A stretch of 64,000 bases of DNA from NCBI RefSeq assembly GCF_000246855.1, contig NC_016609.1, forward strand, positions 7,700,744-7,764,743. The letters are read 5' to 3'. The translations under genes were made by a program, and so were the position numbers. The number at the start of each line of letters is the position of its first letter. Positions within the stretch are counted from its first letter, which is position 1. This document shows, piece after piece, positions 52,437 to 60,674 of the stretch. This stretch comes from Niastella koreensis GR20-10. GTDB lineage: Bacteria > Bacteroidota > Bacteroidia > Chitinophagales > Chitinophagaceae. The notes under the pieces are model-generated. The model worked only from the letters and a program-made list of their open reading frames with translations. It made no database searches and was not told where the DNA came from.

Positions 52437-52938
52437 GTTCTACAGATTTTGTGAGTTTACGTAATTTTTCTTTGATCCGGTTCATTTTCACGCGCAGGTT
52501 ATTCTGATTGATCCCCAAAATGTCTTCCATTTCTTCGTAACTCTTGTCTTCAAGGTACAGCATTACAATAGCCCTTTCGATTTCAGTAAGATGGTTAATT
52601 GCTTTATAAAGTTGCTGCAACCGTTCTTCTTTTTCGTTACTGTATTGTATGTCCTGTATCTCAGTAGGCAATAATTCGGGTTCTACGCTCTTGATATACT
52701 TCTTTTGTTTACGCAGGTCTGAGATGGCAGTATTGAGTGCAATCCGGTACAGCCAGGTGCTGAATTTTGAATCGCCCCTGAACCTTGGATAAGCGCCCCA
52801 TAGTTGTATTACGATCTCCTGGAAAAGGTCCTGTTTATCGTATTCGGTTGTGCAATACAAATTGCACACCTTGTACAACATTGCGCGGTGTTCATGCACC
52901 AATGCCACAAACTCATTCTGGTTAAGTTTTGCCTGCAA
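52423..52938 (-). CDS. ECF-type RNA polymerase sigma factor
   Basis: 171 residues from a TTG at 52938 (MQAKLNQNEFVALVHEHRAMLYKVC); no ATG is in frame upstream. Sigma region 2: YKVCNLYCTTEYDKQDLFQEIVIQLWGAYPRFRGDSKFSTWLYRIALNTAISDLRK (about 22-77). Region 4: LPTEIQ... LTEIERAIVMLYLEDKSYEEMEDILGINQNNLRVKMNRIKEKL. It should direct transcription of an envelope-stress or surface regulon. The membrane protein gene overlapping its 3' end probably controls it. Confidence 0.92.
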   Translation of the reverse strand: MQAKLNQNEFVALVHEHRAMLYKVCNLYCTTEYDKQDLFQEIVIQLWGAYPRFRGDSKFSTWLYRIALNTAISDLRKQKKYIKSVEPELLPTEIQDIQYSNEKEERLQQLYKAINHLTEIERAIVMLYLEDKSYEEMEDILGINQNNLRVKMNRIKEKLRKLTKSVEHGVR

Positions 52939-53088
52939 CTGGGTTGGTTTTAGCGAAAAGATAATAAATTGGTCGGCGAAATACCTAAAAAATTACATGT
53001 CAACCTCCATATTTCTGTAAATAAAATGTGAAAGGCGGTGCCGCCAACATCCTATCTTCGCGTTCTTATCAATTGATTTTAAGCATTT

Positions 53089-53442
53089 ATGAAAAAAATC
53101 TATCATCTGGGCACCTGTACCACCTGCCAGGCAATCATAAAAGAAACCGGAATTGATAAAAAGGGATTTGAGATGCAGGATATTAAATCCGAAAAAATTA
53201 CCCCGGCCCAGCTCGATGAAATGAAAAGCAAAACCGGCAGCTATGAATCGCTGTTCAGCCGCCGCGCGCTTAAATACAAGGAAATGGGCCTGAAAGACAA
53301 AGTCCTTACAGAAAACGATTATCGCCAGCTGATCCTTGACGAATACACCTTTCTTAAAAGACCTGTGGTTTTTGTAAACGACAGGATCTTTGTTGGCAGT
53401 GAAAAGAAAAATGTGGAGGCATTAAAGAACGCGTTAAGCTGA
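53089..53442 (+). CDS. ArsC/Spx family thioredoxin-fold protein
   Basis: 117 residues. CTTC redox motif at 10-13 (LGTCTTCQAII), then the ArsC-family core: MQDIKSEKITPAQLDEMKSKTGSYESLFSRRALKYKEMGL and LKRPVVFVNDRIFVGSEKKNVEALKNAL. It lacks the full arsenate reductase arginine set as far as I can judge and resembles Spx/MgsR-like or YffB-like proteins. A TATCTTCG sequence at 53053-53060, close to a -7 box, lies about 30 bases before the start. Its 3' end overlaps the convergent RAYT gene by 9 bases. Confidence 0.85.
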   Translation: MKKIYHLGTCTTCQAIIKETGIDKKGFEMQDIKSEKITPAQLDEMKSKTGSYESLFSRRALKYKEMGLKDKVLTENDYRQLILDEYTFLKRPVVFVNDRIFVGSEKKNVEALKNALS

Positions 53443-54036
53443 ACCGTTCTTTAACAGCGACATCCGCAGGGCCTCAAAGTTTATTACATGTACTTTAACC
53501 AGGCCCGGTTTTCCGGTATAATCAATTGCTGAACTGTAGGTGTAATGCTCAGGACTGCTAACTATTCCATCCCGAATGGGGTTTTCGTGAATGTACAGCA
53601 CCCGCTCCTGAAGCTTATATACCTGTTTGAAGTCGATGTATGAGGGATTGGTGCAGGTTTGCCACAACTGAAACTTCTCAATTTTTTTAAGGCTGAGGCT
53701 ACAGCTTTCAAATCGCTGTAACATCCACGACCGGCGCAGGTCGGGTTCAATATCAATAGCTTCCAGTATTTTAGTAGTAGTATATCTTTTAAATTCCTTT
53801 TCTATCATGGCCAGGCCCGACCCATCCTGGGCCCGCGCCAGTAAATGCATATGATTGGTCATTAAGACCCAGGAATATATCGTGAACTTTTTTGTTTCAA
53901 CACAGTGATTTAATGCGTCAACAACGATCTGTTTGTAAGTAGGTCTTATAAACACATCAATCCAATCAACTACATTAAATGTCAGGTAAGAACAATCCTG
54001 CTGATTCAGACCCTGGTTTTTGTTTTTATTGATCAT
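53434..54036 (-). CDS. REP-associated tyrosine transposase (RAYT), intact active site
   Basis: 200 residues, Y1-transposase fold. HUH motif in WVLMTNHMHLLARA (His62, His64) and catalytic-type Tyr85 in EKEFKRYTTTKILE. The C-terminal part, LYIHENPIRDGIVSSPEHYTYSSAIDYTGKPGLVKVHVI, is typical of Bacteroidota RAYTs. Such enzymes nick single-stranded REP or BIME DNA and are thought to maintain these repeats; they are usually single-copy and vertically kept. A complex palindrome lies 10 bases upstream of its start. The 3' end overlaps the ArsC-like gene. Confidence 0.88.
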   Translation of the reverse strand: MINKNKNQGLNQQDCSYLTFNVVDWIDVFIRPTYKQIVVDALNHCVETKKFTIYSWVLMTNHMHLLARAQDGSGLAMIEKEFKRYTTTKILEAIDIEPDLRRSWMLQRFESCSLSLKKIEKFQLWQTCTNPSYIDFKQVYKLQERVLYIHENPIRDGIVSSPEHYTYSSAIDYTGKPGLVKVHVINFEALRMSLLKNGSA

Positions 54037-54070
54037 AGGAGCATTGATTTATCAATGATCATTAATAAAT
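54029..54070. promoter_or_regulatory. Palindromic region upstream of the RAYT gene
   Basis: ATTTAT-c-AATGATCATT-a-ATAAAT (54047-54070) is palindromic but for one mismatched pair, and overlaps ATTGAT-TT-ATCAAT (54043-54056); TTGATCAT recurs at 54029-54036. It may be an operator or a RAYT target. Confidence 0.45.
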
Positions 54071-54395
54071 AAGTTAACGAATTATAAAACCATGCTGTTG
54101 ATTTGGCTCCGGGCGCGGTATTGCTAACAATCAGACCGAAATATATAGCAGAGACAAGGAGATGTAATATACTAAATGTTGTTTATAAAACGGCCGGATG
54201 TTAATGCTCACTTGGGAATAATAATGCTTTAATAATGGTTTTGATTTTTTTATAACTGTTTTAACGATATCGCCCGAACTTAATGAGCGTTTGCTTTTAT
54301 AAGACATAAAAAGAGAATACCCCGCCAATTTATGTGTTATAAACTGACCGGTATTCCTTTGCAGGCAATTGGGGGTGAACGGAGTTTACGGCATG
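54071..54395. other. Intergenic region between the two RAYT genes
   Basis: No convincing gene in these 325 bases. GAATACC (54315-54321) and GGTATTC (54350-54356) form a 7-bp inverted repeat around a 28-base loop. A possible 65-codon minus-strand frame at 54131-54328 shows no family resemblance. Confidence 0.4.
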
Positions 54396-54923
54396 CTATT
54401 GCCAGGGCGCCAGCTTAACCCGTTGCTGGGGATGCGCACTGCTATAAAAATAGTGATGGGGATCATCTACCAGCCGGGTGGTAACCGGCATGTTCACTAC
54501 TGTTGATATATGATGGGTAAACAACTCGTTGCTGTCCAATACAACGGGGTGGTTACCAAATTGCCAGAAGTGATGTTCCGCATCCTGCTGATACCTGTTG
54601 CTGTAATAGCTGAACAATCGCATCATCCATTCCTTGCGCTTTTCGTCAGGATTTTCTGCAATTGATTTCAACACCTGTTTGGCGGTGCCATTTTTAAACT
54701 CCCTTAAAATAGTAGAGATGTGTTTTTTCTTTGAAGAGGCAATAAGCGTAATGTAGCTGGGCATTAACACGTATTCATAAACATGCAGGTTTTTAGTGTC
54801 AATACAATGGTTTAGGTTGTCAATTAAAATTTCGCAATAAGCGTGGCAGGTGAAAACGTCTATCCAGCCAGACACACTTAAGGTTACATAATAAGAGCCG
54901 AACGGTGGGGGTTTTTCGTACAT
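54396..54923 (-). CDS. RAYT-like protein with lost catalytic residues
   Basis: 175 residues. Its alignment to the neighbouring RAYT is clear (SGWIDVFTCHAYCEILIDNLNHCIDTKNLHVYEYVLMP versus VDWIDVFIRPTYKQIVVDALNHCVETKKFTIYSWVLMT), and the later EFKNGTAKQVLKSI, HHFWQFGNHP and HHYFYSSA also match. However, the HUH histidines are replaced (VLMPSYITL: Tyr57, Thr59) and the catalytic Tyr is Gly79. The reading frame is uninterrupted to a C-terminus shorter than its neighbour (missing the DYxGKxGL tail). It may be domesticated as a DNA-binding protein, or be an inactive but recently lost copy. Confidence 0.75.
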   Translation of the reverse strand: MYEKPPPFGSYYVTLSVSGWIDVFTCHAYCEILIDNLNHCIDTKNLHVYEYVLMPSYITLIASSKKKHISTILREFKNGTAKQVLKSIAENPDEKRKEWMMRLFSYYSNRYQQDAEHHFWQFGNHPVVLDSNELFTHHISTVVNMPVTTRLVDDPHHYFYSSAHPQQRVKLAPWQ

Positions 54924-55274
54924 TCATATAAGGTAGTAAAGTTTTTGGATTTAATCACTCAATGGTTACCTCTTTCAGGGAAATTAATTTTATTTTGATA
55001 CGGATCAACTATTACCCCTTCCATTTCAATGACTTAACCCCACAAAAATCGGTTTTTCACCTTGTCGCCGCGGGTTAGCGTTACCTTTCTTACTTGTCAA
55101 GCCGGTTCGTTCTTCGACGACGAAACTCTTTAATCCAGCTTTACTGTTTTTGTCTACAGATTGCTGCATTCTAACATAGTTGGCAATTATATCAGCTACT
55201 TTACCAATTACCCGGCTCGCACGTGTCATAGTTTTACAGGGTTCATCAATTCATATACAGTAAAGCACTTAGTC
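54924..55274. other. Intergenic region before a small secreted-protein gene
   Basis: These 351 bases show no structured RNA or strong repeat. They contain the doubtful minus-strand ORF at 55026-55229. No promoter with both elements is evident for the gene at 55275. Confidence 0.4.
55026..55229 (-). CDS. Possible small basic protein, uncertain
   Basis: 67 residues from an ATG at 55229 (MTRASRVIGKVADIIANYVRMQQ..., ending RRQGEKPIFVGLSH). It is strongly basic and its frame lacks hydrophobic segments. I do not recognise it. The sequence looks protein-like in its middle (GLKSFVVEERTGLTSKKGNANPRRQG) but there is no supporting context, so it may be a remnant of a longer gene or a chance frame. Confidence 0.25.
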   Translation of the reverse strand: MTRASRVIGKVADIIANYVRMQQSVDKNSKAGLKSFVVEERTGLTSKKGNANPRRQGEKPIFVGLSH

Positions 55275-55613
55275 ATGAAAAAACAAGTAATGGTATCATT
55301 GATCGCCGGCCTGCTGTTTCAGGTCAGCACATTTGCACAGAGTAAGGGTTCTCCGGAAGGGGTATCTGAAAAAGGGTGGTGGGTAATTGAAAACAACATT
55401 CACACGCCCAAAAACAACATCGTTTACTTTTATAATAACGATGGTATTCTGGTTTATAAAGAAAAGATCGAAGGCATCCGCATCAATCCATCCCGTAAAT
55501 CTACCCGCCTGCAGTTGAAACAGGTACTGGAATCGGCGGTAGTTACCTGGGAAGAAAAGCATAAGCTACAGGAAAATCAGGCATTGGTAGCGAACAGCCT
55601 CCGGAAAAAATAG
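55275..55613 (+). CDS. Small secreted hypothetical protein
   Basis: 112 residues from the ATG at 55275 (MKKQVMVSLIAGLLFQVSTFAQ, a clear signal peptide); the upstream in-frame extension is not credible. Mature part: KGWWVIENNIHTPKNNIVYFYNNDGILVYKEKIEGIRINPSRKSTRLQLKQVLESAVVTWEEKHKLQENQALVANSLRKK (region 32-112). The pattern WWVIExNxxxPxxxxVxFYxNxxxLVYxExxEG is one I associate with small periplasmic proteins encoded near LytS/LytTR pairs in Chitinophagaceae. It lies 111 bp before such a pair. Confidence 0.65.
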   Translation: MKKQVMVSLIAGLLFQVSTFAQSKGSPEGVSEKGWWVIENNIHTPKNNIVYFYNNDGILVYKEKIEGIRINPSRKSTRLQLKQVLESAVVTWEEKHKLQENQALVANSLRKK

Positions 55614-55711
55614 CCACTTCCACTCATCACTCCCCAGACACTTTTGTCGACGAAAAAAAGCAGTACAGCGATATTAACACGTGGTGGCATCGATTTAAGC
55701 CGATCGAAATG

Positions 55712-55719
55712 TAACTTTA
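55712..55719 (+). promoter_or_regulatory. Candidate -7 box (TAACTTTA)
   Basis: One mismatch to TAnnTTTG, ending 5 bases before the ATG of the kinase gene; transcription from it would be leaderless. Confidence 0.3.
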
Positions 55720-55724
55720 GGAAT

Positions 55725-56891
55725 ATGCAACCCACCGAAAAATATCCATTTATTTTTTCTGATGAACGCAAGTACCGCGTCAGGCGGCATTCGGCGTTCT
55801 GGACGTTTTGGTGGATCACGCAGGGAATACTGTATTCGGTAATTGGTTATTCGGGCAAACCCGTTTATTCTGTGCGCCTGGCGAACTCCATAACGGAATC
55901 GTTTTTTTACATGATCGCCCATATTACGCTGGCGTATGCCCTTATGTACTTTGTAATTCCGCGGTACCTGCTAAAACAGAAATACTGGCTTACGGCCACG
56001 TGGGTGCTGATCTGTTTCCTGGGCGCCGCAGTAATTTCTACCATCTTATCGGCTACTATTATTCCCGAAATCGAGGAATGGTTCCTGCACACGCCTGTCG
56101 ACGAAAACACGTTACGAATACGGGCAGCAGCGCGGGTGCACCTGTCATTGATGGCTGGTTTGCGGGGCGGTATTACCATCGCAGGCATTGCTGCTTCCAT
56201 TAAACTGATGAAGCACTGGTATGTGAAGGAGCAGCGCAACCTGCAATTACAAAAAGAAAATGTGGAAGCGCAACTGCAGTTGTTAAAAGCTCAGGTGCAT
56301 CCACATTTTCTATTCAATACGCTTAATAACATTTATTCGCACACGCAGAACAAGGCGCCGGTAGCTTCACAACTGGTAATGGGTTTGTCGGACATGCTGC
56401 GGTTTATGTTGTACGAATGCAACCAGCCGCAGGTGCCATTATCAAAAGAGTTAAAAATGATCCAGGATTATATTTCCCTGGAACAAATTCGCTACGACGA
56501 CCAGCTGGATGTACATGTTGATCTGCCAGTCAATACGGAAAACCTGTCCATTGCCCCCCTGTTACTACTGCCCGTGGTTGAGAATTGTTTCAAACACGGC
56601 ACCAGTAGCATGATTGAACAACCCTGGCTGAACTTACAGGTAACCCTGGAAGCCGACAGGATGTATGTAAAGCTTATGAATGGCAAGGCAAATGAAGCAG
56701 CCAATAACAATCATAAAGGCATTGGTATTTTAAATGTTCGCAAACGCCTGAGCCTGTTATACCCCGGTAAACACGAATTAACGATCACTGATGAGGAGGA
56801 TGTGTTTATCGTAAATCTTTGGTTACAATTAGACAGAATGCCTTTGACCAAAAAAGAAAGCGGCGCTTTCAAGTTAACCTACCATGAATGA
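55725..56891 (+). CDS. LytS-type sensor histidine kinase
   Basis: 388 residues from the ATG at 55725 (MQPTEKYPFIFSDERKYRVRRHSAFW); an upstream TTG is possible but unlikely. Four hydrophobic helices (about 26-44, 57-80, 93-115, 150-172) precede the kinase: AQVHPHFLFNTLNNIYSHTQNKAP with phospho-His, then NCFKHGTSS and GIGILNVRKRLSLLYPG of the HATPase. It lacks the His-rich loop of the first kinase. It overlaps the response regulator gene by 8 bases. Confidence 0.9.
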   Translation: MQPTEKYPFIFSDERKYRVRRHSAFWTFWWITQGILYSVIGYSGKPVYSVRLANSITESFFYMIAHITLAYALMYFVIPRYLLKQKYWLTATWVLICFLGAAVISTILSATIIPEIEEWFLHTPVDENTLRIRAAARVHLSLMAGLRGGITIAGIAASIKLMKHWYVKEQRNLQLQKENVEAQLQLLKAQVHPHFLFNTLNNIYSHTQNKAPVASQLVMGLSDMLRFMLYECNQPQVPLSKELKMIQDYISLEQIRYDDQLDVHVDLPVNTENLSIAPLLLLPVVENCFKHGTSSMIEQPWLNLQVTLEADRMYVKLMNGKANEAANNNHKGIGILNVRKRLSLLYPGKHELTITDEEDVFIVNLWLQLDRMPLTKKESGAFKLTYHE

Positions 56892-57615
56892 ACCCCAAAC
56901 CATACGGTGCCTGATCGTAGATGATGAACCGCCTGCCCGCGAGATCATTCGCCGGTATGTTCAGGAAATTCCCACTCTTCAATTGATGGGCGAATGCGCC
57001 AACGCCATCCAGGTGCTCACCATTCTACAACAGCAACCCATCGACCTGTTATTTCTCGACATCCGTATGCCGCAACTAAACGGTACCGATTTCATAAAAA
57101 TATTGCAGCACCCACCCAAGGTTATTTTCACCACTGCTTTTTCCGAGTATGCGTTGGAAGGGTATGAACTGGATGTAGTGGATTACCTGATGAAGCCTAT
57201 TCGCTTCGATCGTTTTTTGAAAGCCGTTAACAAAGCATTCCCGTTGAATAATGCGCCTGCTGTATTAAAACCGGTAATACCTGATGTTGTAGAGGAAAAG
57301 AAAAATGAGAGCTTCGTGTATTTCCGCGCCGACCGAAAAATGGTAAAAGTAATGCTGGATGATATTTTGTATATAGAAAGTATGAAGGATTACATTAAAG
57401 TACACACCCTGCAGGGCGTCATCATCACCAAACAATCCATCAGTTCGGTAGAGGCCATGCTGCCGGGAAAATTATTTGTTCGAACCCACCGGTCGTTTAT
57501 CGTTTCCATTAATAAAATAAAATCTTTCACCAACGAATTGGTGGAGATTGATAAAACCGATATTCCCATTGGTAAATTATTCCGGAACGGCGTAATGAAA
57601 GTATTTACGCCATAA
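56884..57615 (+). CDS. LytTR-family DNA-binding response regulator
   Basis: 243 residues. Receiver domain with acidic IVDDEPPAREI, phospho-acceptor Asp59 (LFLDIRMPQ) and Lys in YLMKPIRFDRF, then a LytTR domain (about 135-243) with VYFRADRKMVKVMLDDILYIESMKDYIKVHT and FVRTHRSFIVSINKI. It forms a unit with the kinase encoded just upstream (8-base overlap). Targets unknown; the secreted protein gene 55275 is a candidate. Confidence 0.92.
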   Translation: MNEPQTIRCLIVDDEPPAREIIRRYVQEIPTLQLMGECANAIQVLTILQQQPIDLLFLDIRMPQLNGTDFIKILQHPPKVIFTTAFSEYALEGYELDVVDYLMKPIRFDRFLKAVNKAFPLNNAPAVLKPVIPDVVEEKKNESFVYFRADRKMVKVMLDDILYIESMKDYIKVHTLQGVIITKQSISSVEAMLPGKLFVRTHRSFIVSINKIKSFTNELVEIDKTDIPIGKLFRNGVMKVFTP

Positions 57616-57618
57616 CCC

Positions 57619-57656
57619 TTCGACTCCGCTCAGGGCGAATCCCGGGCGGAGTCGAA
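57619..57656. terminator. Hairpin from a dispersed repeat, between convergent genes
   Basis: TTCGACTCCGC (57619-57629) pairs with GCGGAGTCGAA (57646-57656) with a 16-base loop. The CCCTTCGACTCCGCTCAGGG stretch resembles a repeat I recall from many Bacteroidota genomes. It separates the LytTR gene from the convergent helicase gene and may act as a terminator. Confidence 0.65.
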
Positions 57657-57660
57657 ACGT

Positions 57661-60012
57661 TTATAATATTCTTAATCTTGCATAGTTAAGCATGATCTTC
57701 TTTTCCCCATTCGTATCAAACTTCACCGTAGCAATTGGGTTGTGCGCACTTCCTTCCATTTTTATTACTTCCCCAAAACCAAACTTTTGGTGTTCAACCC
57801 GGTTACCTACCTGTAAATTTGAAATATCACTGGCAACAAAATCAGCTGAGGGCACATGCTCCACCGGTTTGCTTTGTTGCTTGGGTGCTAAATAGGAAGG
57901 TGTACCGGGGGTAGTAGATGGCTTTTTTGATGGTGGAGCGCCATAACGCTTTTCTGCATTGGCGGCCGAATTACCACCACCCCAGCCTCCGCCGTTCATT
58001 CTGTCGTAGGCACTGCGGTTATTCACCTGGTTACGCAAACCACCACCGGCAAAGCTTCTGTCAACATAATGTTCAGGCAGTTCATCCAGGAAACGGCTGG
58101 GTTCATTTTGAACCAGGTTACCAAAGCGGTACCGGGTATTGGCGTAAGAGATCCACAGTCTTTCCTTTGCCCGGGTAATCACCACATAAAACAGGCGGCG
58201 TTCTTCCTCCAACTCTTCGCGGGTGTTAATGGCCAGTCCGCTGGGGAATAGCTGTTCTTCCAACCCCGCGGCAAATACACAGCTAAACTCAAGTCCTTTT
58301 GCAGCGTGGATCGACATCAGTTTTACCGTATCTGCATTGGGGTCTTTTTCATCAGCATCGGTCAGCAGGGTAATCTGTTGCAGGTAAGCGCCAAGGCCTT
58401 TATCAGTTACTTCTCCTTCTTCTGTATCGGGGCTTTCAGTCCACTCTTTAATACTGTTCAGCAATTCCTGTACGTTCTCGTAACGTTGAACGCCTTCGGT
58501 GCTTTTATCGTTGAATAACTCTTTTACAAAACTGGTTTGCTTACCAACATGCACAGCCACATCATACGCATTCTTGCTTTGCAGCATGCTGGCGAAGCTT
58601 TTGATCATCACCACAAAGTTTTCGATCGCCTCCAGGGTGCCGGCTTTAAAACCAGCTTCACGCGCCCGCTCCAGCACTTCCCACATGGTAATATTATTCT
58701 GATTGGCCATCAAAACCGTTTTATCGATGGTTGTTTTACCAATACCGCGTACGGGGTAATTGATAATACGCTTTAACGCTTCTTCATCACGGGGATTTAC
58801 AATTACGCGCAGGTAGGCCACATAATCTTTTATCTCTTTACGCGCATAGAAGCTAAGTCCGCCAAACATAGTATATGGAATACTCATGCGGCGCAGGCTT
58901 TCTTCAAACGCCCGGCTTTGTGCGTTGGTGCGGTAGAGAATGGCGAAATCGCGGTTGTTATAGTGATTGCGCAGTTTTTGCTCCTGGATGGTGTCGGCCA
59001 CATACTTGCCTTCATCATTATCAGTATTCAACCGTACCAGCTTTATCTTTTCGCCTTCGCCTTTATCTGTCCAAAGGTTTTTGGGAATTTGCCCTTTGTT
59101 GTTTTTGATAACCTCGTTGGCTACATCCAGAATGCTTTTGGAGCTGCGGTAATTTTGTTCCAGTTTCACCACTTTAGCGTCTTCATAATCCTTCTGGAAT
59201 TGCAAAATGTTTTCAATGGTAGCGCCGCGAAAGCTATAGATACTTTGCGCATCGTCACCCACCACGCACACATTCTCATGCATGGCGCCCAGCAGTTTTA
59301 TTACTTCATACTGGGCAGGGTTGGTATCCTGGTACTCATCAACCAGGATATATTTGAACTTGCGTTGGTATTTGCTCAGGGATTCGGGTACATTTCTTAA
59401 CAGCTCATAAAATTTCAACAGCAGATCGTCAAAATCCATCGCACCGTTTTTGAAACAGCGTTTTACATACGCATCATAGATCTGTGCAATGGCCGGGCGG
59501 TTAGCACGCATATCTTCCTGCTGAAGGGCGTAGTCGTTGGCATATTCCGCCGGACCAACCAGCGCATTTTTGGCGCCTGAAATGCGGTTATATACAGCGG
59601 CAGGTTTGTAATGTTTGTCATCGAGGTTCAACTCGTTCACCACCGTTTTTATAACGCTCTTGGTATCGTCGGTATCGTAAATGGTAAAATTGTTGGGATA
59701 GCCTATGTTATGTGCCTCGCCCCGTAAAATTCGGGCAAACACACTGTGAAAAGTACCAATGTATAAATTACGGGCTTCATTGTTACCAAGCACTTTTTCA
59801 ATACGCTCCTTCATTTCCTTGGCAGCCTTATTGGTAAAGGTGAGTGCCAGAATATTAAATGCATCTACACCGGTGGCCATTAAGTGTGCAATACGCGTGG
59901 TAAGCACTTTTGTTTTACCACTGCCGGCGCCGGCCACAATCATTAACGGACCATCTCTATGGATAACAGCTTCACGTTGCTGTGCGTTCAATCCCTGTAA
60001 GTAATCTTGCAT
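57661..60012 (-). CDS. pcrA: ATP-dependent DNA helicase PcrA/UvrD
   Basis: 783 residues, complete SF1A helicase. Q motif LNAQQREAVIH, Walker A GAGSGKTKVLTTRI, VDEYQDTNPAQYEVIKL, VGDDAQSIYSFRGA, QNYRSSKSILDVAN, LSFYARKEIKDYVAYLRVI, LMSIHAAKGLEFSCVF, RRLFYVVITRAKERLW. The C-terminus has a Gly/Asn-rich linker and a Tudor-like NRVEHQKFGFGEVIKMEG segment that is normal for PcrA and UvrD. It acts in nucleotide excision repair and replication restart. It is transcribed alone, after the terminator at 60057-60086. Confidence 0.95.
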   Translation of the reverse strand: MQDYLQGLNAQQREAVIHRDGPLMIVAGAGSGKTKVLTTRIAHLMATGVDAFNILALTFTNKAAKEMKERIEKVLGNNEARNLYIGTFHSVFARILRGEAHNIGYPNNFTIYDTDDTKSVIKTVVNELNLDDKHYKPAAVYNRISGAKNALVGPAEYANDYALQQEDMRANRPAIAQIYDAYVKRCFKNGAMDFDDLLLKFYELLRNVPESLSKYQRKFKYILVDEYQDTNPAQYEVIKLLGAMHENVCVVGDDAQSIYSFRGATIENILQFQKDYEDAKVVKLEQNYRSSKSILDVANEVIKNNKGQIPKNLWTDKGEGEKIKLVRLNTDNDEGKYVADTIQEQKLRNHYNNRDFAILYRTNAQSRAFEESLRRMSIPYTMFGGLSFYARKEIKDYVAYLRVIVNPRDEEALKRIINYPVRGIGKTTIDKTVLMANQNNITMWEVLERAREAGFKAGTLEAIENFVVMIKSFASMLQSKNAYDVAVHVGKQTSFVKELFNDKSTEGVQRYENVQELLNSIKEWTESPDTEEGEVTDKGLGAYLQQITLLTDADEKDPNADTVKLMSIHAAKGLEFSCVFAAGLEEQLFPSGLAINTREELEEERRLFYVVITRAKERLWISYANTRYRFGNLVQNEPSRFLDELPEHYVDRSFAGGGLRNQVNNRSAYDRMNGGGWGGGNSAANAEKRYGAPPSKKPSTTPGTPSYLAPKQQSKPVEHVPSADFVASDISNLQVGNRVEHQKFGFGEVIKMEGSAHNPIATVKFDTNGEKKIMLNYARLRIL

Positions 60013-60056
60013 TTATGCAAGTTAATGCCTCTGCCTGTTATTTGTAGCAAAAAATA

Positions 60057-60086
60057 AAAGTCCTTCTCAATTAAGAGAAAGACTTT
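60057..60086 (-). terminator. Terminator upstream of the helicase gene
   Basis: AAAGTC-c-TTCTC/GAGAA-a-GACTTT hairpin with one mismatched pair. On the minus strand it is followed by TTTTATTTTTTG, so it ends the small gene at 60149-60454. Confidence 0.7.
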
Positions 60087-60148
60087 ATAATTCATTATTC
60101 CGGTATAGGAAAATGTAAGGGTTAAAAGGTTGAACGAAAGATACTTGC

Positions 60149-60454
60149 TTATGCAGTAGTTTCTTCCAGTGCCAGCGCCTCGGCTTGAGGTGTTACATTT
60201 TTAATGCTTACCTGGAACTTTGTATTGAGGCTAATAGTGTAGTTATTAGCAGCCAGCAAAGTCTTCATGGTCGCATCTTCCAACATAACAGCAGCCAGGT
60301 CAAGGGCCAGCTGTGAGGTGCTGATCACATTCGCCACTTTACCATTGGTGTACTCAATGGTGAATTTGTATCCGGCTTTGCGCGCTACGCCGGCTTTTTC
60401 AAAGTCTGGACGATTGAGATTAAGCACTTGATCACCTGCGGCCGATTTCTTCAT
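60149..60454 (-). CDS. Small hypothetical protein
   Basis: 101 residues from the ATG at 60454 (MKKSAAGDQVLNLNRPDFEKAGVARKAGYKF). The frame is open for 86 more codons upstream, but these run into the adjacent peptidase gene and look non-coding. The domain has alternating beta/alpha patterns (FTIEYTNGKVANVISTSQLALDLAAVMLEDATMKTLLAANNYTISLNTKFQVSI over about 31-84) and an acidic tail. No signal or membrane segment. I do not recognise the family. Confidence 0.55.
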   Translation of the reverse strand: MKKSAAGDQVLNLNRPDFEKAGVARKAGYKFTIEYTNGKVANVISTSQLALDLAAVMLEDATMKTLLAANNYTISLNTKFQVSIKNVTPQAEALALEETTA

Positions 60455-60674
60455 CAAAATCCTAATAATGGGCAGGTATTTCAGCCAAATGTGAGTATAC
60501 ATTATTCTAAGCGGTTTTACTATGGAAATAATAAACTTTATATTATGGCAGCAAGCGTCTGCAAAGATGTAAATTTTATTTGCAAAAACGAATGAAAATT
60601 TAAAAAAACTTAATCTGGTTTTCCACTTTAACAACCTGAAATAAGTATTAACCCTGCTAAATACAAAAAAACTA

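Noticed and set aside
54131-54328. 65-codon minus-strand frame between the RAYT genes
   Set aside because: No family resemblance, no start context, no signal of coding.
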